Of a stretch of 64,000 bases of DNA, positions 32,600 through 42,984 are shown piece after piece. Source of the DNA: Shinisaurus crocodilurus (taxonomy: Eukaryota > Chordata > Lepidosauria > Squamata > Shinisauridae); contig CM037877.1 in the NCBI GenBank assembly GCA_021292165.1, forward strand, positions 213,714,716 to 213,778,715, in the 5' to 3' direction. Both the position numbers and the translations under genes were made by a program. Position 1 is the stretch's first letter. Each line of letters begins with the position of its first letter. Below the pieces are notes generated by a model. It saw only the letters and a program-made list of their open reading frames with translations, was not told where the DNA came from and made no database searches.

Positions 32600-33785
32600 T
32601 CACAGTGATTGATTTTGTAAAGCAATCTGCTTAAAAATAACAACTAATTATTTTTTAAAAAAATGTATCCCCAGAAGGAAAAATAGAGGCTTCAGAAAGA
32701 CGGCACAACAGGAGTCTTCATTTCTAGACAATCCTTTGCTGCCATCTTGTGGTCAACTACAAGCTGTGTTTACTCAACAGATTTTTTTACAAGGAAGGAA
32801 GCTTCTTGGGTGGGCATACTGCAGTAGAAATGGCATCCATATGGAGTTTAAATTCAGCTGAAGAAAGCAACCTTAATCCCAAATTCTTACCAAATTACAT
32901 AATCTGAGAGAAATAAGTAAAGATCCTTTTTTCTTTCATAGGGAAACACAACCCTTTGAGGAACTGTTTTTTAAATTAAAACTCATTCTGTGTTATCTGT
33001 CCCTTTTGAGAACTAACCCTGTCAGTTACCAAATCCTGAGCAGTAATAGCAAGTGAGTCTGCACAAAAAGAGAAGTAAAATTAAAAAGACAAAGGCTGCT
33101 CAGACAGATAGAAACATCACTCTGTTCGCTGGAAAGCGTTACTAGCCCAACTTTACTAAGTGTAGACATGCCATAAATAAACAATAAACAAACAGTAATA
33201 AACCTAAGGGGACACAAATTTTGTCTATCCTTGAAGTGCCAGGGTGTTGGAGGAGAGGCCTTCCTCCTTGCCACTGATGCCACAGCAGCAGCAGATGCCA
33301 GCTAAGTGAGTAGTCTTCATCAGCTTAGTTTACAATCCAAGCTAGAAAAGCACTGAAAGCCATAACACCTTTCTCATATTGAAGGTGAGCATTATGTTTC
33401 TGACATTCATATTCTGAACCAAGGAATTGTGAACTTTACGACATGTCTAGAGTTCAGCTCCCTACCCCAGAATCTTTACAGAGGACCATGTTGGATGAAA
33501 TTGAGACTCCTCTTTTCCACAGTAAATGCAGTCAGCACATTGATAAGACTTTTGTACTTGTGACCTATGAAAGGTTTACGTCTTTCATTTACAAAAATAT
33601 TACCTGCTGAGGCAAAGCATGTACAGAGTGCTTTTTTCTTGTAAAGAAAATTTTTCGTTGACACCCAGCAACTATGGAATCTGGTATCTTGTGTATCACG
33701 TGCAACTTGCCTAACTAGAGTGGTAGTGGCCCAAAACACTGGTTCCTGAGAAATATCTAAATTGAGAATACCTAAAAGGGGCAGA
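32600..33785. other. Unassigned DNA
   Basis: No conserved reading frame or recognised repeat. Minus-strand frames at 33026-33283 and 33476-33739 have no identifiable motif. Confidence 0.35.
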
Positions 33786-33798
33786 CTCTTCCACAGAA

Positions 33799-34308
33799 GT
33801 GGTGTGGGTGAAAATACTGGGCTTCAAAACTATTGCAGCACTAGGAACATGCTATTGTCCTCCAGACCAGAACTCTACGGGTGATCTTGAGATGGAAAAT
33901 GAAATCAGGGAGGCCTCCAAACAGGGAAGTGTTGTAATAATGGGTGACTTCAATTACCCCCACAGGGAATGGATAAATGCATGTTCCAGTCACGAAAAAA
34001 TTATTGCCCTAAACTACTGTGCCCTAGAACAGTTGGTCATGGAACTGTCCAGAGGGGAGGCGACCCTGGATTTAATCCTAAGCAGTGTCACCCAGGACCT
34101 AGTATGGGATGTAAAAGCTGCTGCACCAATTGGAAACTGTGACCACAGTGCTATCATATTTAACATATATGTAAGTGGAAAATTGCCAAGGAAGTCCAAC
34201 ACAGTCAAATTTGACTTCAAAAGAGGAAACTTCTTTAAAACGAGGGAGCTGATAAAAAGAAAGTTGAAAGGGGGAGTCAAGAGGGTTAAATCCGTTCAAA
34301 ATGCTTGA
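33799..34308 (+). pseudogene. LINE endonuclease domain fragment
   Basis: A 169-codon frame with YCPPDQ (the YYRPP position), VVIMGDFNYPHREW (catalytic D and N), EATLDLILSS and NCDHSAIIF, the last three being the conserved C-terminal motifs of APE-type LINE endonucleases. The N-terminal catalytic glutamate region is absent because the element begins just upstream. The sequence after about residue 150 (FDFKRGNFFKTRELIKRKL) is the start of the linker to the RT. Confidence 0.75.
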
Positions 34309-34745
34309 AGGTTACTCAAAGCCACAGTAATAAAATCTCAGCTAGAATGTATACCACAGGTTAGGAAAAGTAGCATCAAGTCCAAGAGGTTACCAACTTA
34401 CCAGTATGGTTAACAAGCAGTGTCAAGGAAGGCATTATAGAAAAGAAGGGATCACAAGCTTGCAAGAAGGAGATGCAGGCAGACAATTAGAGTTACAAAA
34501 TAGCATTTTGAGGAGCATATCACTAACGACATCAAGGCCTACAAAAAGAATTCTTTAAATATATCAGAGGCAGGAGGTCAGCGAGAGAGGCAGCTGGACT
34601 GTTGGATGATAACAGAATTAAAGTACTAAAGGAGGATAAGGAGATTGTGGAGAAGCTGAATGAATTCTTTTCATCTGTCTTTACTGCAGAAGATATAGGA
34701 CAAATGCCTTGTGCCTAAATTGATGTTTTCAGGAAGAGTCTGAGG

Positions 34746-35331
34746 ACCTGAAGTGTTTTGCCTTCTTTCCTCTAAGGGATTTGAAGGCAATAAACACACA
34801 AATGGTGAAGGAAAAGAAGATGATTTTATTGAAACTTCACCAATAAGTCTCAGAGAAAAAAATCAACAAGTTACATATAGTTGTCTTCCTGGAACCCCAG
34901 GAAGATGACGGATGGACCCCTTGGCCGACTTACACAGTGCTGCTCCGTGGTTCAGCCTGAGCTGAGGTTCACTGTTGAAGAGGTTTCCTGGGACTTATAT
35001 ACTATTCAGCCTGTATAGTTTCACCTGTGTACATGTGCATCTGTGACTGACTTAGAGGGGAGTAATATATTCCAAGGCTAACCAATACGAGCAAGTGTCC
35101 AGTATAGATAGTGATATTATCTTCCCTATATTGCTATACCAGGTGTGCAAGTTTAAACATTCCCCTCCCAAAGGCAGTATCAAGGACATTGTGATTAGAT
35201 ACACAGAGAGAAAGAAACATCTTGGAGAGAAACCTCTCCAACCCAAGAGATACTGACACTCACAGGGAAAAGAGGTGACACACCAAACCTAACTCCTCAA
35301 GTTTACAATGGTCTTCCGCAGTAGCACTACA
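34746..35331 (-). mobile_element. Solo LTR of a retrovirus-like or LTR retrotransposon
   Basis: Read on the minus strand, this 586-bp insertion begins TGTAGTGCTAC. It has a TATA-like TATATAAGTCCC at about 34991-35003, a polyadenylation signal AATAAA at 34825-34830, and ends near CACTTCAGGT. The flanking host LINE carries TGAGG on both sides (34741-34745 and 35332-35336), a 5-bp target duplication. There is no internal coding sequence and no second LTR, so it is a recombined solo LTR. Which LTR superfamily it comes from cannot be decided here; the precise right end (CA versus GGT) is uncertain. Confidence 0.7.
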
Positions 35332-35349
35332 TGAGGCAAATAGTGGGGA

Positions 35350-37370
35350 CAAAAGATTAAGTTCTCTCACTTATTGACAAATTGAAAGTTAATAAATCAC
35401 TGAACCCAGATGGTATCCATCCTAGAGTTCTTAAAGAACTCAAATATGAAATTGCTGATCTTGTAACAAAAATATGTAACACGTCCCTAAATCTGATCAA
35501 CCTCTGTACCAGACAGAGGACCTAAGAATGGCCAATGTAACACCAATTTTCAAATAGGAATCTGGGGGGGGGGGGGATTCAGGAAATTACAGGCCTGTTC
35601 GCTTAATGTCTGTTACGGGCAACAGACATTATGGTAAATAATAATGGTAAAAGCATTATTAGAGATAAAATCAGTACGTGTGTAGAAGGACAAGCTCTGC
35701 TGAGAAAGTATCAACATGGCTTCCGCAAAGGTAAGTCCTGTCTCACTCACCTTTTAGAGTTCTTTGAGTGTCAATAAACATGTGGACAGGGGTAATCCAG
35801 TAGATGTTGTTTACTTGGAATTCCAAAAAGCTTTTGACAAAGTCCCTCACCAAAGACTCCTGAGCAAACTTAGCAGTCATGGAATAAGAGGAAAGGTCTT
35901 CTTATGGATCAGTAACTGGTTAAAGAATAGAAAGCAGAGAGTAGGAATAAATGGTAAATTATCCCAATGGAGGGCTGTAAACAGAGGGGTCCCATAGGAA
36001 TCTGTATTCGGACCAATGCTTTTCAACTTATTTATAAATGATCTGGAATTAGGAGTGAGTAGTAGGCATGTAACCACGAGTCTTGGGGGGCTGAAATGAG
36101 GCCGAAATCGGCCCCGTTCGCCCCCTTACCTGGCCGCCCACTCGTCCCACCACTCGAGCCGCCACGCCAGCAGCGTGGGGTCAGGAAGTGATGTGACGGG
36201 AGCCTGCGCCGCCACGACGGAACCCCATGCAACGATTTTGGCGTAGAAACCAGGGCAACATGGCTTAAAACGCCCGCAATGGCCGTTTTAAGCCATGTTG
36301 CCCTGGTTTCTACGCCAAAAACGCGGCACAGGGTTCCGTCGCATTGGCGCGAGGTTCCTTCGTGTCACTTCCAGCCAGCCGGAAATGATGCAACAGGGAC
36401 CCTGCGCTGCCAGCTTGAGCGGCGCGGAGAATCGCTCTGCACCACGAAGAATCCAGGCTTCGGGGGGTGCTGCTTGCCCAGGCGAGCCCCCCCCAAAGGT
36501 AGGGAGCACACCCCTAGTGAGTAGTGAAGTGGCCTAATTTGCTGACAACACCAAATTATTTAGGGTGGTTAAAACAAAAAGGGATTGTGAGGAGCTCCAA
36601 AAGGATCCCTCCAAACTACGAGAATGGGCATCAAAATGGCAAATGCTGTTCAATGTAAGCAACTTTAAAGTGATGTACGTTGGGGCAAAAAATCCTAACT
36701 TCAACTATAAGTTGATAGCATCTGAGCTAGCAGTGACTGACCAAGAAAGAGATCTTGGGGTTGTGATGGACAGCTTGATGAAAATGTCAACCTAGTATGT
36801 GGCTGCTGTGAAAAAGGCAAATTCCATGTTAGGCATAATTATTAAAGGAATTGAAAATAATACTGCCAATAACATATTCCCCTTATACAAATCTATGGTG
36901 CAACCACACTTAGAAAACTGTGTATTGTTCTGGTCACCACACCTAAAAGAGGACAGAGTTGGGAAAAGTGCAGAAAAGGGCAACTAAAATGATCATGGGG
37001 CTGGAGCAATTTTGGCATGAGTAAAGGTTACATCATCTGGGAGTGTTTAGGTTAGACAAAAGGCCAGTAAGGGGAGACATGACAGAAGTGTACAAAATTA
37101 TGCACGGAGAAAGTGGAATGGGAGACATATTTTTGTCCCTCTCTCGTAATACTAGAACCCAGAGTCATCATGAAGCTGATTGGTAGGAGATTCAGGACAG
37201 ATAAAAGGAAGTCCTTCATCACACAGCACATAGTTAAACTATGGAATTCAATTCCACAAGATTTATGTGGTGATGACCACCAATCACTACATTGGTGGGT
37301 CATCACTACATTGGACAGCTTTAAAGGGCAATGGGACAAATTTGTGGAGAAGGCTATCAGTGGCTACTAG
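35350..37370 (+). pseudogene. LINE reverse transcriptase and C-terminus, decayed
   Basis: Pieces in several frames: NPDGIHPRVLKEL (about 35403), YQHGFRKGKSCLTHLLEF (about 35710), VYLEFQKAFDKVPHQRLLSKL (35764-35997), then RGVP. After the hAT insertion come FADNTKLFRVVK (about 36537) and a frame at 36565-36795 with LREWASKWQMLFNVSNFKVM. KANSMLGII and HLENCVLFWSPHLKED follow (36799-36987). The first catalytic Asp is Glu (LEF) and the FADD box reads FADN, preceded by a stop. Clearly inactive. Confidence 0.75.
36063..36516. mobile_element. GC-rich hAT element with perfect 37-bp hairpin and 8-bp TSD
   Basis: 454 bp, starting TAGG and ending CCTA, flanked by the perfect 8-bp repeat GTGAGTAG (36055-36062 and 36517-36524). 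The centre holds an uninterrupted inverted repeat: arms 36236-36272 and 36284-36320 (37 bp each, no mismatch) with an 11-nt loop. Around it are paired GACGGAACCC/GGGTTCCGTC and other inverted segments. The subterminal ATCGGCCCCGTTCGCCCC relates it to the element at 4053. It has no coding capacity and sits inside the LINE. Confidence 0.88.
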
Positions 37371-37589
37371 TCCTGATTAGTTATATGCTACCTCCACTAT
37401 CAGAGGCAATATGATTATGTACACAAGTTGCTGGGGAACATGGGTAGGAGGGTGTTCTTGCACTCCTGACCTGCTTGTGGGTTTCCCATGGGGGCATCTG
37501 TTTGGCCACTGCATGAACAGAATCCTGGTCCTGGACTAGATGGGCCCTTGGTCTGATCCAGCATGACTCTTCTTATGTTCTTAGGAGAC

Positions 37590-37770
37590 GGGCTTCCCAG
37601 TCACAACTAAGGTAAAATCCAGGATTGATTTCTGCGGGGAGCTCTCTCTTCCTCCTCAAGGAAAAAAAGCGGGGGTAATTAAAACTGACATTTAAGTCTC
37701 TGTGTTAGTCTGCTATTTCTTATCTCTGTTTTCTGCTCCTCCTTGCCTTATGAGAGAAGCGGAAAGGAAG
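37590..37770. repeat. Short dispersed repeat shared with 43455
   Basis: CCCAGTCACAACTAAGGTAA, AATCCAGGATTG and GGGGAGCTCTCTCTTCC recur in diverged form at 43465-43540 (CCCAGTCACAGCTACAGTAA, AATCTTGGAT). Nature unknown. Confidence 0.4.
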
Positions 37771-37779
37771 GCGGGTCCC

Positions 37780-39482
37780 TATGAGCGTGGGCAGGAATGC
37801 CGTAATTATCACCCTCTTTAAGAAGGGTGATAGAACAGACTGTGGAAACTATTGGGGCATTTCCCTCTTAGCTACCGCAGGTAAAATTGCTAGGATTCTC
37901 GCAAACCGTCTTCTGTCTATTTCAGAAGAGATCCTCCCTGAATCTCAATATGGTTTCTGCCGCCCCTCTAGAGGGACAGTAGACATGATTTTTACTGCAC
38001 ATCAGCTCCAATAAAAATGCCGGGAGCAAAACCAACCCCTTTATATGGCATTTATTGATTTGGCTAAGGCCTTTGATACTGTAGACCAAACGGCTCTCTC
38101 TGGACTATCCTTATGAAAATTGGATGCCCCAATAAATTTGTGAATACCTTGTGACTTCTCCATGACAACATGACAGCAACAGTTTTGGACAACAACGGCT
38201 CTCATGGTGCTCCATTTAAAGTGGGATCAGGTGTTAAACAGGGATGTGTTATCGCCTCAACATTATTTGCTATTTTCATCACCATGATTTTACATCTTGT
38301 CGAGGGGAAACTCCCCACTGGTGAGGGAATTATATATCAAACAGATGGAAAGCTTTTTAATCTCAGCAGGCTAAAAGCAAAAAGTAAGGTAATTACAACC
38401 TCCATTGTGGAATATAAGTATGCTGATGTGGTCTCCGCACATTCAGAGGATGATCTCCAAATTATCCTAAATGCTTTTGCAGAAGCATACGAAAAACTTG
38501 GTCTCTCACTTAACATAAAAAAACCCAAAGTGCTTCATCAGCAAGTGCAAGCCAATCCTTTGGTGATGCCATCTATCCAGCTTGGCGGGACAATACTGGA
38601 AAATGTCGATCATTTTCTCTATCTTGGCAGCTATCTTTCTGTTACAGCTAACATCGACAGTGAAATCCAGCATCGTCTGAGCTCCGCAAGTGCCGCATTT
38701 TCTCGAATGAAACATAGAGTGTTCGAGGATCGGGATATTTGTAAGAAGACCAAAACACTGGTTTATGAAGCCATTGTATTACCAACTTTATTTTTATTGT
38801 ATGCCTGCGAAACATGGACTATCTATAAACGTCATTTCCACCTCCTTGAAAAATTTCATGAACGTTGCCTCTGGAAAATCCTGCGAATTACTTGGGAAGA
38901 TAGGCGAACAAATGTCAGTGTACTGGAAGAAGCAAAGACTACTAGCATTAAAAAAAATGATCCTTCAACACCAACTTCAATGGACCGGTCATGTTGTTCG
39001 AATGTCTGACTACTGTCTCCCAAAGCAGTTACTTTATTCCCAACTCAAGGATAGAAAGCGGAATATCGGTGGTCAGCATAAGAGGTTTAAAGATGTTCTC
39101 AAGGCTAATCTTAAAAAATGCAATATAAACATAGAAAACTGGGAAGCTCTGGCCCATGAATGATCTAACTGGAGGTTGGCCTTTCACAAAGGTTCCATGG
39201 ACTTTGAAGAAGCCCGAGTGCAAGGTGAAAGGGAGAAATGTGCTAAGCGAAAAGCACGTCAAACTAATTCTTTACAGGACCATCTTCCATCTGGTAATCT
39301 GTGTCCTCACTGTGGGAAGCTGTGTGGATCTAGAATTGGCCTCCACAGTCACTTACGGACCCATCGCTAGAGTCTACACAACATTTTTCTTTAGAATTTC
39401 CTCCTTAAAAAAATTTTTTTTTGGTAATTTTTATCCTGGAAGACAATCTTACTCGGTCACGAGTGATCACCTACTACTACTA
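37780..39482 (+). mobile_element. RTE-like LINE, 5'-truncated
   Basis: The RT and C-terminal part of a non-LTR element whose 3' end carries short CTA repeats (CTACTACTACTA at about 39471-39481) after GAAGACAATCTTACTCGGTC. I associate the protein with the RTE-X/Proto2-like group, but this is from memory. The endonuclease is missing. Confidence 0.6.
37781..39372 (+). pseudogene. RTE-like reverse transcriptase with C-terminal C2H2 zinc finger
   Basis: In order: ITLFKKGDRTDCGNYWGISL and QYGFCRPSRGTVDMIF (37781-38014), FIDLAKAFDTVDQ (about 38045), VGSGVKQGCVIASTLFAIFI (about 38220), and the catalytic box reading KYADV instead of YADD. Then DLQIILNAFAEAYEKLGLSL, the thumb (HLLEKFHERCLWKIL), and in another frame LLALKKMILQHQLQWTGHVVRMSD. 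It ends with a C2H2 finger CPHCGKLCGSRIGLHSHLRTH at about 39302-39364. Internal stops and at least two frameshifts make it a pseudogene. The terminal finger belongs to this LINE family and is not a host zinc-finger gene. Confidence 0.75.
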
Positions 39483-39549
39483 AAGCAAATTGCGTGCGAG
39501 GGAACGAAAGACACCTATGGCAGTAAAGGGAAGGGGGGGAAGTTAAGAG

Positions 39550-39925
39550 GCTCCGCCTAGTATCCACCCAATGGCCCCTGAGGCAGCGCCACCAGCGTCA
39601 GGATCCCCAAGAACCGCCGAGCCTACAGAAGCCCCCACGGCGGTCGTTGCATGATGGGGAAGGCAGCAGCTGTTAGTAGCGGGAGTCGGTTCTCAGTCTG
39701 CGCATGCAGAGCCACCCACTGCTGGCTGGAAGTCGGGAAAAGGAGGCTTAGTCGTAACCGCGGCAGCAGCACGCACTGAAGGGAGGCACGGCTAAGCTCC
39801 CTGCTGTTGTAATGGTAAAAGGTCACGTGGCTGTGCAGTGAGGCCACTGAGCACCACTGTGGAGGTGGGAGTTGGAAGTTGGCTTGTGTTCTCATGGCAA
39901 CAGCAGCTGCTGGGACAAAAATAAT
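39550..39925. promoter_or_regulatory. CpG-rich, promoter-like segment
   Basis: About 15-20 CpGs in 350 bp, far above the neighbourhood. Transcription-factor-like words include TGCGCATGC (NRF1-like), GGTCACGTGG (E-box) and TCATGGCAAC (X-box/RFX half site). Two ATGs with short frames (39651-39779, 42 codons, MMGKAAAVSSGS; and 39894, MATAAAGTK) could start a first exon, but no donor site convinces. It could instead be part of a GC-rich transposon. Direction unknown. Confidence 0.3.
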
Positions 39926-40001
39926 CATAGTTGTTCCCCATTTCTCTTCGTTTATTTGAAAATGTAAGCTCTAGTTATGACTTGGTTCTGAAACACACAG
40001 G

Positions 40002-40121
40002 CCCCTTGTGAGACTAGGTAGTCTGTGACTGGCCCAAAGTCACCCAGTGAGTTTCATGGCCAAGTGGGGACTAGAACCTGGATCTCCTGAGTCCCAGTCC
40101 AACACTAACCATTACAATACA
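40002..40121 (-). mobile_element. MIR-like CORE-SINE, 5' part
   Basis: The minus strand reads tRNA-like head, GAGATCCAGGTTCTAGTCCC (B box) and CTGGGTGACTTTGGGCCAGT, as in the copies at 30914 and 53836. The 3' part is missing. Confidence 0.8.
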
Positions 40122-40329
40122 CTTGCTCTCTGTTAAACTGCATTTGGTGTATTTACACTCATCAGAACAGATTTATTTTAGTGGTCTACTGGTTTCAGAA
40201 ACCACCTTAAGGTCATAACCCTATTAGGATTAATAAAATTAAGGTTGCAGTCTCGTGTGAATTTACCTGGGCGTAAGCCCCATTTAATAGAGTGGAACTT
40301 GCTTCTGAGTGAATAAGGATAGGGTTGGG

Positions 40330-40937
40330 AATGTAGTTAGAGAGGATAGTAATTTAAAAGGGATAGGGATAAAGGATAAGATAAAAATTAATCTTTTTGC
40401 AGATGATACTTTGTTAACAATTGAAAATCCCATGGAAATGATGGATAGGTTAGAGAATCATTTAAAGGAGTTTAGGGAAGTTACAGGGTTGCAATAAATT
40501 GGGATAAATCTGAGATTATGTTGTTTAATTATAGTAAAATAGAGGAGTTAGAAGGGATTAAAAAGAGATCAAATATTAAGGTAAAAAGTATGATTAAATA
40601 TTTAGGTATAGATATTTTAAAAGAGTTAGAAAAAATAGTAGAACAAAATTTTAGAAACTTAAAGAATGAGGTAAAAAAAAAGATAGAGGAATATAAAAAA
40701 ATTGGACTTTCATGGTTTGGTAGAATAGCTTTGATAAAAATGAAGATATTACCAAAGATAATTTTTTTATTTAGAATGATACCAAGTAGTTTATCAGAGA
40801 AGGAAATTAGGGAATGGCAAGCAATAATTAATAATTTTTGTAATGGGGGGAAAAGGCGAGGATTACTAAGAGTAAATGGTATAAATCCCAAAAAGAAGGG
40901 GGGCTTGGCCTTCCTAATATCAAGTGGTATTATATAG
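40330..40937 (+). pseudogene. L1 ORF2 RT palm and following region
   Basis: The frame at 40309-40497 contains KINLFADDTLLTI, the intact FADD box, and the tail of the palm (MDRLENHLKEFREVTGLQ). After stops, the frame at 40518-40937 has SWFGRIALIKMKILPKIIFLF, the conserved L1 (L/W)FGRI..IKM motif, and KKKGGLAFL. The first codons of the 40309 frame lie in the target duplication, so that ATG is not an element start. The N-terminal endonuclease and most of the RT are lost to 5' truncation. Confidence 0.8.
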
Positions 40938-40980
40938 CTAATCAGTTAAGGTTTATTATGGTTATTTTAGGAAGAATATT

Positions 40981-42129
40981 TTGTGGTTAGAAATAGAAAC
41001 GCAGGAAATAGAAATGGGGATGGAAAAATTTTTATTTTCAAAAAAAAGTATTACTAGTGTAAAAAGAATAGAAAATCCCTTCCTGAAAAATATGGTAGGG
41101 ATTTGGAATAGTAACAGACAGATCTTTATACCAGGGATATCACCGTTAACTCCAGTTGTAGCAATGGAGGACTTTCCAGTAAATGCACAGCATTGGGAGG
41201 CAATATTTAGGGAAAATAAGGTTATCAAATTAATGGATTGGATGGGAAAAATTGAGACTAGACAACAAATATCGGAAATGATTGGGCCAGATAGAATTTC
41301 GTGGTTAAATTTAATGCAATTAGATCAGTGGACTAAGAAATGGAAAAAGAAAAACGAGTATGAGAGGGAGTTTACTGGATTTGAAAAGAAAGTGTTGTCT
41401 AGAGAACTTATAGAAGGGAATGTTTCTTCTAGAGGGTTAACTAAGGAGATATATAAAATGATGCAGAGGATTGAAGCGAAAAAAGACAACCTTAAGATGA
41501 TGTGGGAAATGGAATTTGAGGAGATATCAAATGTGGGGTGGAGAAATATTTGGGGCAGACGTATATTAAGAAATATGTCAGTAAGGATAAAAGAGAATTT
41601 TTTAAAAACTGTTTGGAGATGGTATTTGACTCCAGTAAGATTAAATAAAATAGATAGTAATTGTGCTCCATTGTGTTGGAGAGGATGTCAGGAACTTGGT
41701 ACTTATGCTCATATGTGGTGGAGCTGTAAAAGCGTATTGGATTTTTGGAATAAAATTTTTGGAGAAATTTCAGAAATTATTTGTATTAATGTGGAGGTCT
41801 GTCCAAAATTAGCATTGTTATCAATAACGGAGAAACTTCTGTGCTCACAAGAGAAAAAGGAACTAATTGTAAGTTTATTAGCGGCAGGGAGATTATTGAT
41901 TGCAAGGAATTGGAAAGTTCAACATCGGTATTTAATAATAGACTGGTATAAAGAGGTTTGGGATATTGCTTTAAATGATAAACTAACATGTAGTATTAAA
42001 TGTAAAAGGGGACAATTAAAGAAAAATAATTTTAAGGAAATATGGGGGTCATTTTTAGATTATGTTTTAGTAAAGGGGAAAGGGAGTAAGCCATGTCATG
42101 ATATGATGTATTTTTGGAATATAGATTAA
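40981..42129 (+). pseudogene. L1 ORF2 C-terminal domain, open 382 codons
   Basis: A long uninterrupted frame for the ORF2 C-terminus, separated by one frameshift from the preceding segment. It shows WLNLMQLDQWTKKW, the TPVRLNKI motif and the L1-type cysteine/histidine cluster CWRGCQELGTYAHMWWSC at about 41683-41736, which is needed for RNA binding and retrotransposition in L1s. It ends (MYFWNID, stop) about 140 bp before the poly(A). The frame being open is consistent with a relatively young insertion, but no complete ORF2 is present. Confidence 0.8.
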
Positions 42130-42603
42130 TAATGGATCATGTGGATAGAATTGGTTTTGGCCCCGGGGTGACGGGTGCACTTGTAGTGTATGATTTGTAG
42201 GTTTATGTGTTTTTTTTTGTATGTGTGTTCTTTTAAAAAAATATATAAATAAATAAAATTAAAAAAAAAAAAGGATAGGGTTGGGCAATAAAGAAATGTT
42301 AGTTGGTTCATCAAAGTTTTTAAATTAAAATCTGCATAATTTTTCATATGAATAAATAATTCTGAAGGGAAAAAAGCATAGTTATTTTTATATAATACCC
42401 ACACATTTTGAAGAGGCACCACGAATATTTCAGTAGCTTTGTTCCAGTCAAACAACAATTTAAACAGTACCTTTAGGTGGTCTGCGTATGCTGAGTTCAT
42501 GTATAGCCAAAATATTCAGGCCAAATCAGCCTCCAAAGGCTTACCATCTGGCCCCCAGTATATCCCATTTCCAAACACAACATCAGCACCCATCATACAC
42601 GTG

Positions 42604-42862
42604 TACCTTGGATTGAGAGCATAATTCGTTCCAGGAACCGTGCTTGTAATCCAAAACACTCTTATATCAAAGTGAGTCTCTGGCGGGCGTGAGCGGGGCG
42701 ATTTTGGCCTGCTATGCCCGCTCGAGGCGAGCGGTTACATCCCTGCACTACTTGTATTGCAAGACGTCGCTTGTTTATCAAGTCAAAATTTATATTAAAA
42801 AATTGCTTGTCTTGCAAAACGCTCTCAGACCAAGTTACTTGCAACCCAAGGTATTACTGTAC
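42604..42862. mobile_element. Tc1/mariner-type MITE, second copy, with internal foreign segment
   Basis: The ends TACCTTGGATTGAGAGCATA and CCCAAGGTATTACTGTA match the copy at 20852-21100. So do GGAACCGTGCTTGTAATCC and TTGCAAAACGCTCTCAGACC. Part of the middle is replaced by a GC-rich segment at 42681-42745. Confidence 0.7.
42681..42745. repeat. Fragment of the GC-rich hAT family inside the mariner MITE
   Basis: GGCGTGAGCGGGGCGATTTT, GGCCTGCTATGCCCG and an end TTACATCCCTG resemble the element at 4053-4415 and the hAT-type terminus CAGGGATGTAA. Only one terminus is present. Confidence 0.55.
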
Positions 42863-42984
42863 TATTATGCACCTCAACCATATTTTCCAAAGCTGAGAAA
42901 CAAGGAAAGGGCTCGTTATGCCCCTTGCACTGTAAACTGCAAGACAGCCTTGGACAGAATAACGTTGACACGTGAACAACTGCC

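Larger units (their letters stand above)
33790..37583 (+). mobile_element. CR1-clade LINE (L3-like 3' end), decayed, with two insertions
   Basis: Reading in order: endonuclease (33799-34308), linker, RT and C-terminus, ending in CCCTTGGTCTGATCCAGCAT and TTCTTATGTTCTTA at 37540-37580, the CR1-L3-type tail. Removing a solo LTR (34746-35331, 5-bp repeat TGAGG) and a hAT element (36063-36516, 8-bp repeat GTGAGTAG) rejoins the LINE cleanly at both places. That shows both inserted after the LINE did. A poly-G run lies at about 35563-35575. Confidence 0.8.
40330..42270 (+). mobile_element. 5'-truncated L1 with poly(A) tail and 15-bp TSD
   Basis: 1941 bp flanked by the perfect direct repeat AAGGATAGGGTTGGG (40315-40329 and 42271-42285). 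It ends in AATAAATAAAATT plus an A-run, the classic product of target-primed reverse transcription. The base composition is very A-rich on the coding strand, typical of L1. It contains the RT catalytic box and the C-terminus of ORF2 only. Confidence 0.92.
40245..42292. repeat. AGTCCCA-family palindromic repeat, split by an L1
   Basis: Left half GCAGTCTCGTGTGAATTTAC, GGGCGTAAGCCCCATT, GGAACTTGCTTCTGAG before the L1. The right remnant (GGGCAAT) follows the duplicated target after 42285. Confidence 0.5.

Noticed and set aside
39176..39370. Host C2H2 zinc-finger gene
   Set aside because: Only one finger, located at the C-terminus of a LINE reading order; explained by the RTE-like element.
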